DNA of 31,802 nt from contig JBCCVR010000069.1 of the NCBI GenBank assembly GCA_039194995.1, forward strand, positions 1 through 31,802. The letters run 5' to 3'. A model generated the notes under the pieces. The model saw only the letters and a program-made list of their open reading frames with translations, made no database searches and was not told where the DNA came from. A program made the position numbers and the translations under genes. Of this stretch, positions 15,443-24,452 are shown piece by piece; position 1 is the first letter of the stretch; each line of letters begins with the position of its first letter. Source of the DNA: CCY15215 sp039194995. Its GTDB lineage: Bacteria; Cyanobacteriota; Cyanobacteriia; Cyanobacteriales; Spirulinaceae.

Positions 15443-17602
15443 ATGAGCTACTGCATTAATCCCGATTGTCCTTATCCCGAAGACCCCGCCAACGCCGATC
15501 GCCCTGTATGCTGTCAGTGCGGTTCGCAATTGATCCTCCTCGATCGCTATCGAGTGGTGAAATTATTGAGTGACAATAGTGGCTTTGCGAATATTTACGA
15601 GGTTCAAGACGGTCAGGTTGTAAAAATTCTCAAAACCCTCAAGCAACGGCACAACGAAAACCAGAAAGCCGTCGAATTATTCGTGCAGGAAGCAACAGTT
15701 TTGAGTCAATTGGATCATCCCGGCATTCCCAAAATCGATCCCCAAGGCTATTTTCAATACTTTCCCCCCAATCGCCCGGAACCCGTCCACTGTTTCATTA
15801 TGGAAAAAATCGACGGGCCGAATTTAAAAGAATGGATGCTGCAACAGGGGAATCTATTGATTAATGAGATGCAGGCGTTAGAATGGCTCGAGCAAATTAC
15901 CAGAATTCTCCATCTCGTTCATCGGAAAAACTATTTTCACCGCGATATTAAATTACAAAATATTATGCTCCGCTCGACGGGGCAATTAGTGCTAATCGAT
16001 TTCGGTACGGCTCGAGAAATGACCTACACTTACTTAGCCAGAATGGGTCACTCGGGCAATGTTACTAAGGTCAGTTCTGCGGGCTATACTCCCCCCGAAC
16101 AACAACAAGGCCGCGCCGTTCCCCAATCGGATTTTTATGCCCTCGGACGGACTTTCATCTATTTACTCACAGGCAAACAACTCGAAGATAAAGATATTTA
16201 CGATCCCTATACCAATGAATTTTACTGGCGTAGATTTGCCCCGGATATTTCTAGGGAATTTGCCGATTTTATCGATCGCCTCATGGCCTATCGCGCGATC
16301 GATCGCCCCAAGGACACCGCAGAGATATTAGAGATTGTCACGCGCTTGCAACAGTCCTCAGCGCGCAATAATTCCATCACTCAACTCGAACGCATTCCCG
16401 TTACCAAAATTCAATTAACCCCCGACAGTCCCACCATTCCCCAAGAAGAGGAAATACAACCCTCTCAACCCTCTAAATGGATGTTGAGCCTATTCGCAAC
16501 GGGTTTACTTGTCGCGGGAGGTTACGGCAGTTGGCAGGGCTATCAATATACGTTACCTTTTTGGACGGGAGAGGCAAAGGTTACAGCAGAGAACAATATT
16601 GCGATCGCCCAAACTTTGACGGGTCATACCAGTTTTGTGAACGATCTCGCCATCAGTCCCGACAGTCGTTTACTCGTCAGTGCCAGTGCGGATAAAACGA
16701 TTAAAGTTTGGGAGTTGGCAACCGGAGAATTATTACAAACCCTAACCGGAGCAAACAGTTTTGTGAATGCGTTAACGATAACGTTGGATGGTAGTTTTTT
16801 AATTGGGGCGAGTGCGGATAGAACCATTCGAATTTGGAATTTAGAAACGGGAGAACTGACGAAAACTTTGCGCGGTCATACGAGTTTTGTGGATGCTTTG
16901 GTTATGAGTCCCGACGGTCAAATTTTAGTCAGTACGGGAGCCGATAGAACCATTCGGATTTGGAATTTAGAAACCGGGGAAATGCTGCACGTTTTGCAAG
17001 GTCATTCCGGTTTTGTGAATGCCTTGGCCATTAGTTCCGACGGCGAAACGCTCGTGAGTGGTAGTGCCGATGCGAGTTTGCAGGTCTGGAATTTAAAAAC
17101 GGGGGAAAACCTGCATTCTCTCATCGGTCATTCAAGTTTTATTAATGCGATCGCGATCGGTCCCAATGGCAAAACTTTGGCTAGTGGGGGTGCGGATACC
17201 ACGATTAAAATTTGGGATTTGCAGACGGGAGAAGAAGTGCAAACCTTACAAGGACATACGGGGTTTATTAACGATTTGGCGATTAGTCCTGATGGGGAAA
17301 TTTTAGTGAGTGCCAGTGCCGATACTTCAATTCGCGTTTGGCAGTTGAAAACGGGGGAGGAAATCTATGTTTTCGACGATCACGGCAACTATGTGAATAG
17401 TGTGGAAATTAGCCAAGATGGGACGACCCTAACCAGCAGCAGTGCCGATAAAACGATTAAGTTTTGGGATCTGGGAATGGGAACAGAACTTTATACTCTC
17501 ACGGGGTATCAGTATCACATTAATTATTTTGCCATCAGTCCAGACGGTCGTTTTGTGGCCACCGGAAGCGGCGATAATGCGATCGCTATTTGGAAAATTT
17601 AA
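15443..17602 (+). CDS. Ser/Thr protein kinase with Zn-ribbon, membrane helix and WD40 propeller
   Basis: 719-residue PknB-type eukaryotic-like kinase. An N-terminal zinc-ribbon-like segment has C4, C9, C23 and C26. The kinase domain (about 35-300) has K61 (VVKIL), catalytic HRDIKLQN (166-173, D168) and DFG (186-188); the glycine loop is degenerate ('LLSDNSGFANIY', one Gly only). A membrane helix at about 346-362 leads to an extracytoplasmic WD40 propeller (about 388-719) of eight repeat units, each ending in a strand such as 'TIKVWEL'. The second unit has 'TGANSF' instead of the usual GH dipeptide. Units two and three are nearly identical at the DNA level (around 16820 and 16950), a sign of recent duplication. 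Kinase inside, propeller outside suggests a sensor. The ligand is unknown. Confidence 0.92.
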   Translation: MSYCINPDCPYPEDPANADRPVCCQCGSQLILLDRYRVVKLLSDNSGFANIYEVQDGQVVKILKTLKQRHNENQKAVELFVQEATVLSQLDHPGIPKIDPQGYFQYFPPNRPEPVHCFIMEKIDGPNLKEWMLQQGNLLINEMQALEWLEQITRILHLVHRKNYFHRDIKLQNIMLRSTGQLVLIDFGTAREMTYTYLARMGHSGNVTKVSSAGYTPPEQQQGRAVPQSDFYALGRTFIYLLTGKQLEDKDIYDPYTNEFYWRRFAPDISREFADFIDRLMAYRAIDRPKDTAEILEIVTRLQQSSARNNSITQLERIPVTKIQLTPDSPTIPQEEEIQPSQPSKWMLSLFATGLLVAGGYGSWQGYQYTLPFWTGEAKVTAENNIAIAQTLTGHTSFVNDLAISPDSRLLVSASADKTIKVWELATGELLQTLTGANSFVNALTITLDGSFLIGASADRTIRIWNLETGELTKTLRGHTSFVDALVMSPDGQILVSTGADRTIRIWNLETGEMLHVLQGHSGFVNALAISSDGETLVSGSADASLQVWNLKTGENLHSLIGHSSFINAIAIGPNGKTLASGGADTTIKIWDLQTGEEVQTLQGHTGFINDLAISPDGEILVSASADTSIRVWQLKTGEEIYVFDDHGNYVNSVEISQDGTTLTSSSADKTIKFWDLGMGTELYTLTGYQYHINYFAISPDGRFVATGSGDNAIAIWKI

Positions 17603-17624
17603 CCAAAATTAGGAGAGGAAGGGA

Positions 17625-18233
17625 ATGAACCACAGAGACACAGAGGGGCGCAGAGAGAGGAAATGGTTGTATTTCCTGTACGCATTCACGATCTTTTGGG
17701 GTGGGTGCGCGCGTTTGGCTGTTGAAGAGCGGGATTTGGATGTTGAGGCAGGTACTACGATTAAAGTAGAATTTATCGAGACTGCGCCAACCGATCGCTT
17801 TATCATCACCAACACAAGCTCTTGCGTGCTGGAAGAACTGACCCTTGAACTGGATTTATCGCCAAGTGCTGGAATGTTAATATTTGACACCTCTGCAACC
17901 GGTGCGGGGGTTGATGTTTTTCAACCGTTTGAGGTTCAAGAAGGGAATATCGTACCGCTTAACCGATCGGGTGTTGCGGATGGCGACACCGAACTAGCAC
18001 TGCGAATTACTGATTTGAACCCGGGCGATCGGGCGATTTTCACCATTGATGTTGACGATACGCGGCAAAACGGCGAGTTTGGACAAAGCCGGGTAACAGA
18101 ATCGGAAATTAGTGGCGCAATTGTGAGTATTACCGTTGACGATTCAAAAGCAACATCAACATTTGGTGATGAGAGTACGGCACGAGTGGCTCTATCTGAA
18201 TGCTTGGTAGCTCAATACAGTTTTGGGTACTGA
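17625..18233 (+). CDS. Exported protein resembling 'aggregation factor core' proteins
   Basis: 202-residue protein. The N-terminus has a basic region (RRERK) and a hydrophobic stretch (about 14-25, 'WLYFLYAFTIFWGG') ending at C28, a plausible signal peptide, though the lipobox is poor. The body is beta-rich: 'IKVEFIETAPTDRFIITNTSSC', 'GLIFDTSATGAGVDVFQPFEV'-like segments and 'AIFTIDVDDTRQNGEFGQSRVTESEISGAIVSI'. These remind me, from memory, of proteins annotated 'aggregation factor core' in marine alphaproteobacteria. Start: AGGAG lies 9 bases before ATG 17625, but the first 12 codons are a dispersed repeat. The whole gene is flanked by inverted copies of that repeat. It follows the kinase gene by 22 bases. 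The function is unconfirmed. Confidence 0.65.
   Translation: MNHRDTEGRRERKWLYFLYAFTIFWGGCARLAVEERDLDVEAGTTIKVEFIETAPTDRFIITNTSSCVLEELTLELDLSPSAGMLIFDTSATGAGVDVFQPFEVQEGNIVPLNRSGVADGDTELALRITDLNPGDRAIFTIDVDDTRQNGEFGQSRVTESEISGAIVSITVDDSKATSTFGDESTARVALSECLVAQYSFGY
17627..17660 (+). repeat. Dispersed CACAGAGACA-type repeat, copy 2
   Basis: GAACCACAGAGACACAGAGG followed by GGCGCAGAGAGAGG, overlapping the first dozen codons of the exported-protein gene. It is in inverted orientation to the copy at 18274-18306. Confidence 0.88.
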
Positions 18234-18273
18234 TATTAGCAATATAGCATTACCTTTTTAGTTAGAACATCTC

Positions 18274-18306
18274 TTCTCTCTGTGTTTCTCTGTGTCTCTG
18301 TGGTTC
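18274..18306 (-). repeat. Dispersed CACAGAGACA-type repeat, copy 3
   Basis: On the minus strand this reads GAACCACAGAGACACAGAG then AAACACAGAGAGAA. Its first 19 bases are identical to copy 2, in opposite orientation, 40 bases beyond the stop of the exported-protein gene. Confidence 0.88.
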
Positions 18307-18345
18307 AAATTCTTTCTATCCTAATATTTTACTCATCGATCGCCC

Positions 18346-19116
18346 TTATTGAGGTAATAAAAAAAGAGTAAATCTTTCTTGGATTTCATTGAGATAAGTG
18401 GTTAAACCCGTTTGAATCCCGCGATCGCGCAGAATTGCCAGATCGGTATTTTGCCAGCATTTTTGTTCGCGTTGCCAACTTTTACCGATGAGTTGCTCTA
18501 AGATGATTTTCGGATTTCTCTGACGCTCTCTTTCGTCTCTGGAGGTAGAATGCAATTTATGCGCTTTCGTGCAAGGATCGAAGGATAATTGTGTCGTTAT
18601 TTCTGCCAAAATTTGCGTTTCTTGGGGAGTTTCGGGAATAAATCCATTGAGTACCCATGCTTCTCGTTTTGGATATGCCGTACCGAGTATAATTTCTAAG
18701 ATGGGTTGGCGATCGCGATGTTCTTGTCTGGCTTGTTCGAGTCCGTTTCTGCGATCGGGTTGATTGTCAAGATCGCGGATAAAAAGAACGGCTTTAATAT
18801 CCCTCGTTTTCTGTAAAAAGCGCACTAAATTTAACACTTTCATCGCTGCAACACCATCAGGTTTAAATTTTTTGCCATCTCGAGTGCGACCCAAAAAACC
18901 GAGTTTAAATTTTGGAGAACGAACATCGCGAATAATTTTTTTGATATCTTTCCAGCAAGAATATTCTGTTCCTTCTTCCAAACCACTCCATCGGAACATA
19001 TATTGAATATTTTCCTCGTCTAACCAATCAATTGTTTCAACCAGAACGCGATTTGCAACCGAACTTGCAATTTGCCAATCCGCGCGACTTTCTACAACAA
19101 CAATCACTTCAGACAT
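18346..19116 (-). CDS. TOPRIM-like protein, partner of the AAA ATPase
   Basis: 256-residue protein of a DUF4276/RloB-like kind, predicted to have a TOPRIM-type nuclease fold. Supporting residues: E9 at the end of a first beta strand ('VIVVVES'), a D115-x-D117-N118 motif at the end of another strand ('AVLFIRDLDN'), 'KREAWVL' (150-156), and a C-terminal 'RNPKIILEQLIG' helix; this E...DxD layout is that of TOPRIM metal sites. Its ATG overlaps the ATPase stop by eight bases (ATGTCTGA) and the ATPase supplies a GAGGG ribosome-binding site, so the two are translationally coupled. ATPase-plus-TOPRIM pairs occur in OLD-type and PARIS-type anti-phage systems. I have not placed it in a named family with certainty; nuclease activity is inferred. 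Confidence 0.7.
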   Translation of the reverse strand: MSEVIVVVESRADWQIASSVANRVLVETIDWLDEENIQYMFRWSGLEEGTEYSCWKDIKKIIRDVRSPKFKLGFLGRTRDGKKFKPDGVAAMKVLNLVRFLQKTRDIKAVLFIRDLDNQPDRRNGLEQARQEHRDRQPILEIILGTAYPKREAWVLNGFIPETPQETQILAEITTQLSFDPCTKAHKLHSTSRDERERQRNPKIILEQLIGKSWQREQKCWQNTDLAILRDRGIQTGLTTYLNEIQERFTLFLLPQ

Positions 19117-20263
19117 TTACACCCTCTTCTGGCACTTTTTCATTAACCCATTCTTCCCCTTCCGCATTCCAAAATTCTCCCGTTGTTAAAGTTTGTTTTG
19201 CCCATTCTACATCAGGATGCTCATCTAATCGCTTACAGGTTGTAAAACCGGAAGAGTTGGTATCGAGTACGTGAACCTGAGAAAAATCTAGTTCATCGAC
19301 AATATAAGGAGAATGAGTAGTAAAAATAATTTGTAAATTCGGATTAGTTTGAATAATTTCCTTAAAAATAGCGATTAGTTCGCGTTGCGCTCGCGGATGC
19401 AAACCTTGTTCGATATCGTCTAATAAAACTAATTGAGGCTTGTTAGAATTCATTAAAACCGTTAACAGGCCTAACGCTAGGATTGTACCTTCACTGACAG
19501 CATGGGCGGGAATGCGATCGCCAGTATTCATATCAAATACAATTTCTTGACCGATTCTTTCTTGATTTTCATCATAAGTAATCTCTCGTCCGTCAATTGC
19601 AATAGATCTGTGATGATTTACTTCAACTTTTGCTCGTTGTATTCTAATTTTTTTTACATTTGGAACAATCCGTTGTAACATTTTCTGTAGCTCTTGAAAT
19701 TTCTCTATATCTTCATTGCGAAGATAATCTAAAGTTGGGGCAAGTCCAGAACCATTAAATTGAATTTTAGGATCAATATCTTCACTATATGCTGCTTTAG
19801 AAAGATTACTAGCACTCAATTTAAAGTAAAACATATATTCTAATACTTTAGGTAGTTTACCATATATATGCTCACTCCAAGGATGAGAAGTTTTAGACAG
19901 TAAATCTTGTATGTCTTCTACAACAGATATTTTTCCTTCCCAACTTTGATGCTTATGGTGAGTTTCTGGTTTGTTTTTAAAGCCATAATAACCATACTTT
20001 AACTGCTTGTTATCCGAAATGAATTGTATAGTAACTGACATTTCTTGATGTGTATAACCGATAAGAAAATCAGGTGAGCTTTCTCCCCAAAAAACAGTCG
20101 AAAAAGAATTTCCTATAAGCATTCTAAAGTAATACAATGCTTTTAAGACAGAAGTTTTACCCGAACTATTTTTTCCAACCAGTGCATGCAATCGAGAATC
20201 ATCTAAATAGAGTTGTGTTGATTGATGTCCTTTAAAGTTTTCGAGCTTGATTTCTGTTATCAT
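19109..20263 (-). CDS. AAA/ABC-type ATPase, OLD-like (defence-type)
   Basis: 384-residue ATPase of the AAA_15/AAA_21 (RecF/SMC-like) kind. Walker A GKNSSGKTS is at residues 30-38; an ABC-signature-like SEGT at 257-260; Walker B 'LVLLDDIEQGLHP' at 278-290; and the H-loop 'TTHSPYIVDEL' at 315-325. The insert between Walker A and the signature (about 60-240) is variable and not recognised. There is no C-terminal TOPRIM domain, which fits with that function being supplied by the overlapping next gene. Its ribosome-binding site (GGAGAA) lies in the last codons of the Uma2 gene. The AT-rich composition differs from carB next door, which hints at horizontal acquisition. A defence role is inferred from architecture. 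Confidence 0.85.
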   Translation of the reverse strand: MITEIKLENFKGHQSTQLYLDDSRLHALVGKNSSGKTSVLKALYYFRMLIGNSFSTVFWGESSPDFLIGYTHQEMSVTIQFISDNKQLKYGYYGFKNKPETHHKHQSWEGKISVVEDIQDLLSKTSHPWSEHIYGKLPKVLEYMFYFKLSASNLSKAAYSEDIDPKIQFNGSGLAPTLDYLRNEDIEKFQELQKMLQRIVPNVKKIRIQRAKVEVNHHRSIAIDGREITYDENQERIGQEIVFDMNTGDRIPAHAVSEGTILALGLLTVLMNSNKPQLVLLDDIEQGLHPRAQRELIAIFKEIIQTNPNLQIIFTTHSPYIVDELDFSQVHVLDTNSSGFTTCKRLDEHPDVEWAKQTLTTGEFWNAEGEEWVNEKVPEEGVNV

Positions 20264-20269
20264 AAGTTT

Positions 20270-20866
20270 TTATTCTCCATTATTTTTTACTTGTTGACTT
20301 TTGCCTTTTCTCAACCATCCAAAAATATCTCCTACAGTTAATTGTAAATCTTCCACCAAAGCAGGAACGGGTAATATTGCATTTTCTTCATCTAATAACT
20401 GAGGCTGCTGTTGTGGAGGATAAACCAAAATCGATCGTGTTGAGGGATCGATTAACCAACCCATTTGACAGCCGCGATCGAGGGCGTGTAAAATTTTTCC
20501 TGTTACTCTAATTTGGCTTTGGTCTGGAGAAAGAATTTCAACGATAAAATCCGGTACGTCATTAAACACATTGGCAATATCCCCATTCTCGTCAACGGGT
20601 ATTTTATCCCACGCAAATACTGTCACATCTGGGACTATCGCGCGTCCTCCGAAAACGCATCTAAGTTCGGGAAAGGCTTGAGCAATTCCTCGTTCTTCTA
20701 CTAACCGATTAATCTCCGTTACCAATTTCGCTTGAATTTTACTGTGTTTTCCTTGTGGCATGGATTTCTGTAAAATTTCACCGTTGATATACTCGCTAGC
20801 GGGTTGAGTTTCGGGTAAATTTAGAAATGCTTCTAGTGTTATTGGTTGAATGGTGACTTGTACCAT
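20270..20866 (-). CDS. Uma2 family restriction-endonuclease-like protein (DUF820)
   Basis: 198-residue PD-(D/E)xK-like protein of the Uma2 family, which is heavily expanded in cyanobacteria. Recognisable blocks: 'LEAFLNLPETQPASEYINGEIL' at the N-terminus, 'GKHSKIQAKL', 'VPDVTVFAWDKIP' with the first acidic residue, 'PDFIVEILSPDQS' with the acid-x-E pair, then 'KILHALDRGCQMGWLIDPSTRSILVY'. The active-site Lys position in the classic pattern appears to be served by a different residue here, so catalysis should be tested. A GGAGA ribosome-binding site lies eight bases before the ATG. The stop codon is six bases from the ATPase start. Uma2 genes are often solitary, so its place at the head of this operon is notable. 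Confidence 0.87.
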   Translation of the reverse strand: MVQVTIQPITLEAFLNLPETQPASEYINGEILQKSMPQGKHSKIQAKLVTEINRLVEERGIAQAFPELRCVFGGRAIVPDVTVFAWDKIPVDENGDIANVFNDVPDFIVEILSPDQSQIRVTGKILHALDRGCQMGWLIDPSTRSILVYPPQQQPQLLDEENAILPVPALVEDLQLTVGDIFGWLRKGKSQQVKNNGE

Positions 20867-20921
20867 TGCGATTCTCCAATCGACTTATCTAAATCTTACT
20901 TCTATTATCTAAAGCGTGCAT

Positions 20922-20942
20922 CGGGCGCAAAATTAGCGCCCG
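20922..20942. terminator. GC-rich hairpin downstream of carB
   Basis: CGGGCGC (20922-20928) and GCGCCCG (20936-20942) form a perfect seven-base-pair stem around a seven-base AT loop. It sits 18 bases past the carB stop in the 93-base gap before the Uma2 gene. The T-run (CTTTTATC) follows the stem on the plus strand, not the minus strand, so on the carB transcript it is a hairpin without a clear U tract. Confidence 0.5.
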
Positions 20943-20959
20943 CTTTTATCTAGAGTAGC

Positions 20960-23900
20960 TTAAACAATATACTCTTGCAATGCTTTTACCTCCAAAGGTT
21001 GCGATCGCAAGGATTTAATTGCCGCTACCGTTGCTTTTGCTCCCGCTAAAGTGGTGATCAAAGGGATTTTATAAGCCAAACAAGAGCGACGAATTAAGCG
21101 TCCGTCTTCCCGCGCATCTTGTCCCGAAGGCGTATTAACAATCAGGTCGATATTTTCGTTTTTAATGGCATCTAAAACATGGGGGCGACCCTCATGAAGT
21201 TTTAACACCAATCCCGATTCTACACCATTTTCTTGTAAGACGTTATGAGTGCCCGTTGTGGCAATGATTTTGAACCCTAAATCCGAGAATTCCTTAACAA
21301 TGGGAACAACGGCAGCTTTATCGCGATCGCTAACAGAAACGAAGACCGTTCCTTCTCGTGGTAATTGTTCGCCGGCGGCAATTTCAGCTTTAGCAAAGGC
21401 CTTACCAAAGTCGGAATCAATGCCCATTACTTCTCCCGTAGAACGCATTTCAGGGCCGAGGAGCGTATCGGTACCGGGGAACTTTTTAAAAGGGAGAACA
21501 GCTTCTTTAACGGCGACGTGTTTAAAGGTCGGCTCTTCTGTAAAATTCAGTTCTTTTAAGGTTTTACCAGACATCACCAAAGAAGCCATTTTCGCCAAAG
21601 GAATGCCCGTTGCTTTGGAAACATAGGGCACCGTCCGAGAGGCGCGCGGGTTGGCTTCTAAAATATACACCGTATCTCCTTGAATGGCGTATTGAATGTT
21701 CATCAACCCGACAACATTTAAAACTTTTGCCAGCTTAAACGTCCAAGTGCGAATGGTATGCAATGCCGTCTCGGAAAGGGATGTATAGGGCAAAGAACAA
21801 GCAGAATCTCCAGAGTGAATGCCTGCTTGTTCGATATGTTCCATAATGCCGCCAATCACTGTATTTCCCTCGCGATCGGCCAGACAATCTACATCGACTT
21901 CGACTGCATTTTCAAGGAATTTATCCACCAAAATTGGATGTTCGGGTTCGACTTGTACGGCGAAGGTCATATAATGTTCTAATTCCCGATCTTCGTACAC
22001 GATTTCCATGGCGCGACCCCCCAAAACATAGGAAGGACGAACGACAACGGGATAGCCGATACGGTTGGCGATCGCGAGGGATTCTTCGTAACTGCGGGAA
22101 ATGCCATTGGGAGGCTGTAAAATCTCCAATTCTTTGAGAATCTTTTCAAAACGCTCCCGATCTTCTGCCGTATCGATAGAGTCTGGAGAAGTACCCCAAA
22201 TTTTGGTTTCCCCCGGATTTTGATTGAGATAAGTTTGTAAGGGAACAGCTAATTTTAGAGGAGTTTGTCCGCCAAATTGTACGATAATTCCGTCCGGTTG
22301 TTCTGCCTCGATAATATTGAGAACGTCTTCTTTAGTCAGAGGTTCAAAATAGAGGCGATCGCTGGTATCGTAGTCCGTAGAAACTGTCTCGGGATTGGAA
22401 TTGACCATGATGGTTTCATAACCCGCATCGCTCAAACAAAAGGAAGCATGACAACAGCAATAGTCAAATTCGATCCCCTGTCCGATGCGATTGGGACCGC
22501 CCCCGAGAATCATCACTTTTGGTTTGTCAGAGGTGCGTATTTCCGATTCTTCCGGCTCGTAAGTGGAGTAATAATAAGGGGTATAGGCCTCAAATTCTGC
22601 CGCGCAAGTATCGACTAATTTATAAACTGGAATGATGCCCAATTCTTTGCGGAAGGTGCGAACTTCGTCTTCTGTTGTTTTCGTCGCAAAAGCAATTTGA
22701 CGATCGCTAAATCCCTGTTGTTTGATTAAACGCATATCCGAGGCAGAAATCTCATTTAAAGCTGTTTGCTTGAGAAAGCGTTCGGTTTTTAGTAACTCTG
22801 CCAATTTATCCAAAAACCAAATATCGATCGCCGTTAAATTGTGAATTTCCTCCACTGTCATCCCTAATGTCAGAGCGTGATAGATGCTGTAAACACGATC
22901 GGGGTTGGGTGTTCGCAAATTAGCGCTAACTTGAGAGAGAGTTGGGAGAGGTTCGCTGCGATCGCAGCCAAAACCATAACGTCCGGTTTCCAAGGAGCGC
23001 AGGGCTTTCTGGAAAGATTCTTGGAAGGTACGCCCGATAGCCATAGCTTCCCCGACGGATTTCATTTGGGTTGTGAGAATAGGTTCCGAACCAGGGAATT
23101 TCTCAAAAGCGAAGCGAGGAATTTTAGTGACGATGTAATCAATGGTCGGTTCAAAAGAGGCGGGAGTTTGTTTCGTGATATCGTTGGAAATTTCCGGTAG
23201 GGTGTAGCCGACTGCAAGTTTGGCGGCAAATTTAGCGATGGGAAAACCGGTGGCTTTCGAGGCGAGAGCAGACGATCGCGACACCCGAGGATTCATTTCA
23301 ATGACGATAACTTCCCCATTAACGGGGTTGACGGAGAATTGAATGTTGGAACCTCCCGTTTCTACGCCAATTTCGCGAATAATGGCGATGGAATAGTCCC
23401 GCAAGCGCTGATATTCTTTATCCGTGAGGGTTTGGGCGGGAGCAACGGTAATGGAATCTCCGGTATGTACCCCCATTGGATCGAAGTTTTCAATGCTGCA
23501 AATAATCACTACATTATCCGCCGTATCTCGCATCACTTCTAGCTCGTACTCTTTCCACCCTAACAGCGATCGCTCGACGAGGATTTGGGAGACGGGAGAC
23601 GCATCGATCCCCCCTTGGGCCATTTCTTCGTATTCTTCTTGGTTGTAAGCAATCCCGCCCCCCGTACCGCCAAGGGTAAACGCCGGGCGGATAATGAGAG
23701 GATAAGAGCCAATTTCTTTCGCGATCGCTCGTGCTTCTTCCAGATTATTGGCAATCCCGGAAGGACAAACCCCTACGCCGATTTTCTCCATCGCTTCTTT
23801 AAATAACAAGCGATCCTCGGCTTTTTCAATGGCGGGAAGTTTGGCTCCGATGAGTTCGACCTCATATGTATCTAACGTTCCATCTTTAGCTAAAGCCACG

Positions 23901-24196
23901 GCAAGATTGAGGGCAGTTTGTCCCCCCATCGTCGGCAAAATGGCATCGGGGCGCTCTTTTTCGATCACCTTGGCAACAATTTCCGGTACGAGGGGTTCGA
24001 CATAGGTGCGATCGGCGGTTTCGGGATCCGTCATGATCGTTGCCGGATTGGAATTGACGAGAATCACTTCATAACCCTCCTGTCGAAGGGCTTTACAGGC
24101 TTGGGTTCCCGAATAATCGAATTCGCAGGCTTGACCGATAACGATGGGACCAGAGCCGAGGATCAGAATTTTTTTGAGGTCTTCGCGACGAGGCAT
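20960..24196 (-). CDS. carB: Carbamoyl-phosphate synthase large subunit
   Basis: 1078-residue enzyme making carbamoyl phosphate from bicarbonate, ammonia (delivered by CarA from glutamine) and two ATP, for arginine and pyrimidine synthesis. Two homologous ATP-grasp halves are visible: the first starts with 'GSGPIVIGQACEFDYSGTQA' near residue 14, and the second carries the matching 'GGGPNRIGQGIEFDY' in the middle of the protein. 'TMGGQTALN' and 'QFGGQTPLKL' are the paired motifs of the halves. The C-terminal domain (about 935-1078, 'GTVFVSVSDRDKAAVVPI..LGFKIIATTGT') is the MGS-like allosteric domain. Length is normal and the N-terminal 'MPRREDLKKILILGSG' supports this start. carA is not adjacent, as is common in cyanobacteria. 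Confidence 0.98.
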   Translation of the reverse strand: MPRREDLKKILILGSGPIVIGQACEFDYSGTQACKALRQEGYEVILVNSNPATIMTDPETADRTYVEPLVPEIVAKVIEKERPDAILPTMGGQTALNLAVALAKDGTLDTYEVELIGAKLPAIEKAEDRLLFKEAMEKIGVGVCPSGIANNLEEARAIAKEIGSYPLIIRPAFTLGGTGGGIAYNQEEYEEMAQGGIDASPVSQILVERSLLGWKEYELEVMRDTADNVVIICSIENFDPMGVHTGDSITVAPAQTLTDKEYQRLRDYSIAIIREIGVETGGSNIQFSVNPVNGEVIVIEMNPRVSRSSALASKATGFPIAKFAAKLAVGYTLPEISNDITKQTPASFEPTIDYIVTKIPRFAFEKFPGSEPILTTQMKSVGEAMAIGRTFQESFQKALRSLETGRYGFGCDRSEPLPTLSQVSANLRTPNPDRVYSIYHALTLGMTVEEIHNLTAIDIWFLDKLAELLKTERFLKQTALNEISASDMRLIKQQGFSDRQIAFATKTTEDEVRTFRKELGIIPVYKLVDTCAAEFEAYTPYYYSTYEPEESEIRTSDKPKVMILGGGPNRIGQGIEFDYCCCHASFCLSDAGYETIMVNSNPETVSTDYDTSDRLYFEPLTKEDVLNIIEAEQPDGIIVQFGGQTPLKLAVPLQTYLNQNPGETKIWGTSPDSIDTAEDRERFEKILKELEILQPPNGISRSYEESLAIANRIGYPVVVRPSYVLGGRAMEIVYEDRELEHYMTFAVQVEPEHPILVDKFLENAVEVDVDCLADREGNTVIGGIMEHIEQAGIHSGDSACSLPYTSLSETALHTIRTWTFKLAKVLNVVGLMNIQYAIQGDTVYILEANPRASRTVPYVSKATGIPLAKMASLVMSGKTLKELNFTEEPTFKHVAVKEAVLPFKKFPGTDTLLGPEMRSTGEVMGIDSDFGKAFAKAEIAAGEQLPREGTVFVSVSDRDKAAVVPIVKEFSDLGFKIIATTGTHNVLQENGVESGLVLKLHEGRPHVLDAIKNENIDLIVNTPSGQDAREDGRLIRRSCLAYKIPLITTLAGAKATVAAIKSLRSQPLEVKALQEYIV

Positions 24197-24452
24197 AGGA
24201 GTTTGTAGAGCGTAGGGTGTATAAAGTCAAACCATTCTACAGCAAGGTTCTCGGCTGCGATCGTTCGCTACCGAATGTTTTTTGCTTTGTCCCTCAGTCC
24301 TCTAAAATAGCCGCTCTGTTAGAATTGACCGCTAGAGCGATCGCCAATACTCACCGCCAGAATTCGAGATTTTAGAAAGCCTCGATCGCTTGTCGGGAGA
24401 AGATATTTGATTGAATTTCGAGTTGGAGTTGAGAGGCATTTTGAGTTAACTC

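Noticed and set aside
21249..24208. Many plus-strand frames antisense to carB
   Set aside because: They are shadows of the strongly conserved carB frame and have no recognisable domains.
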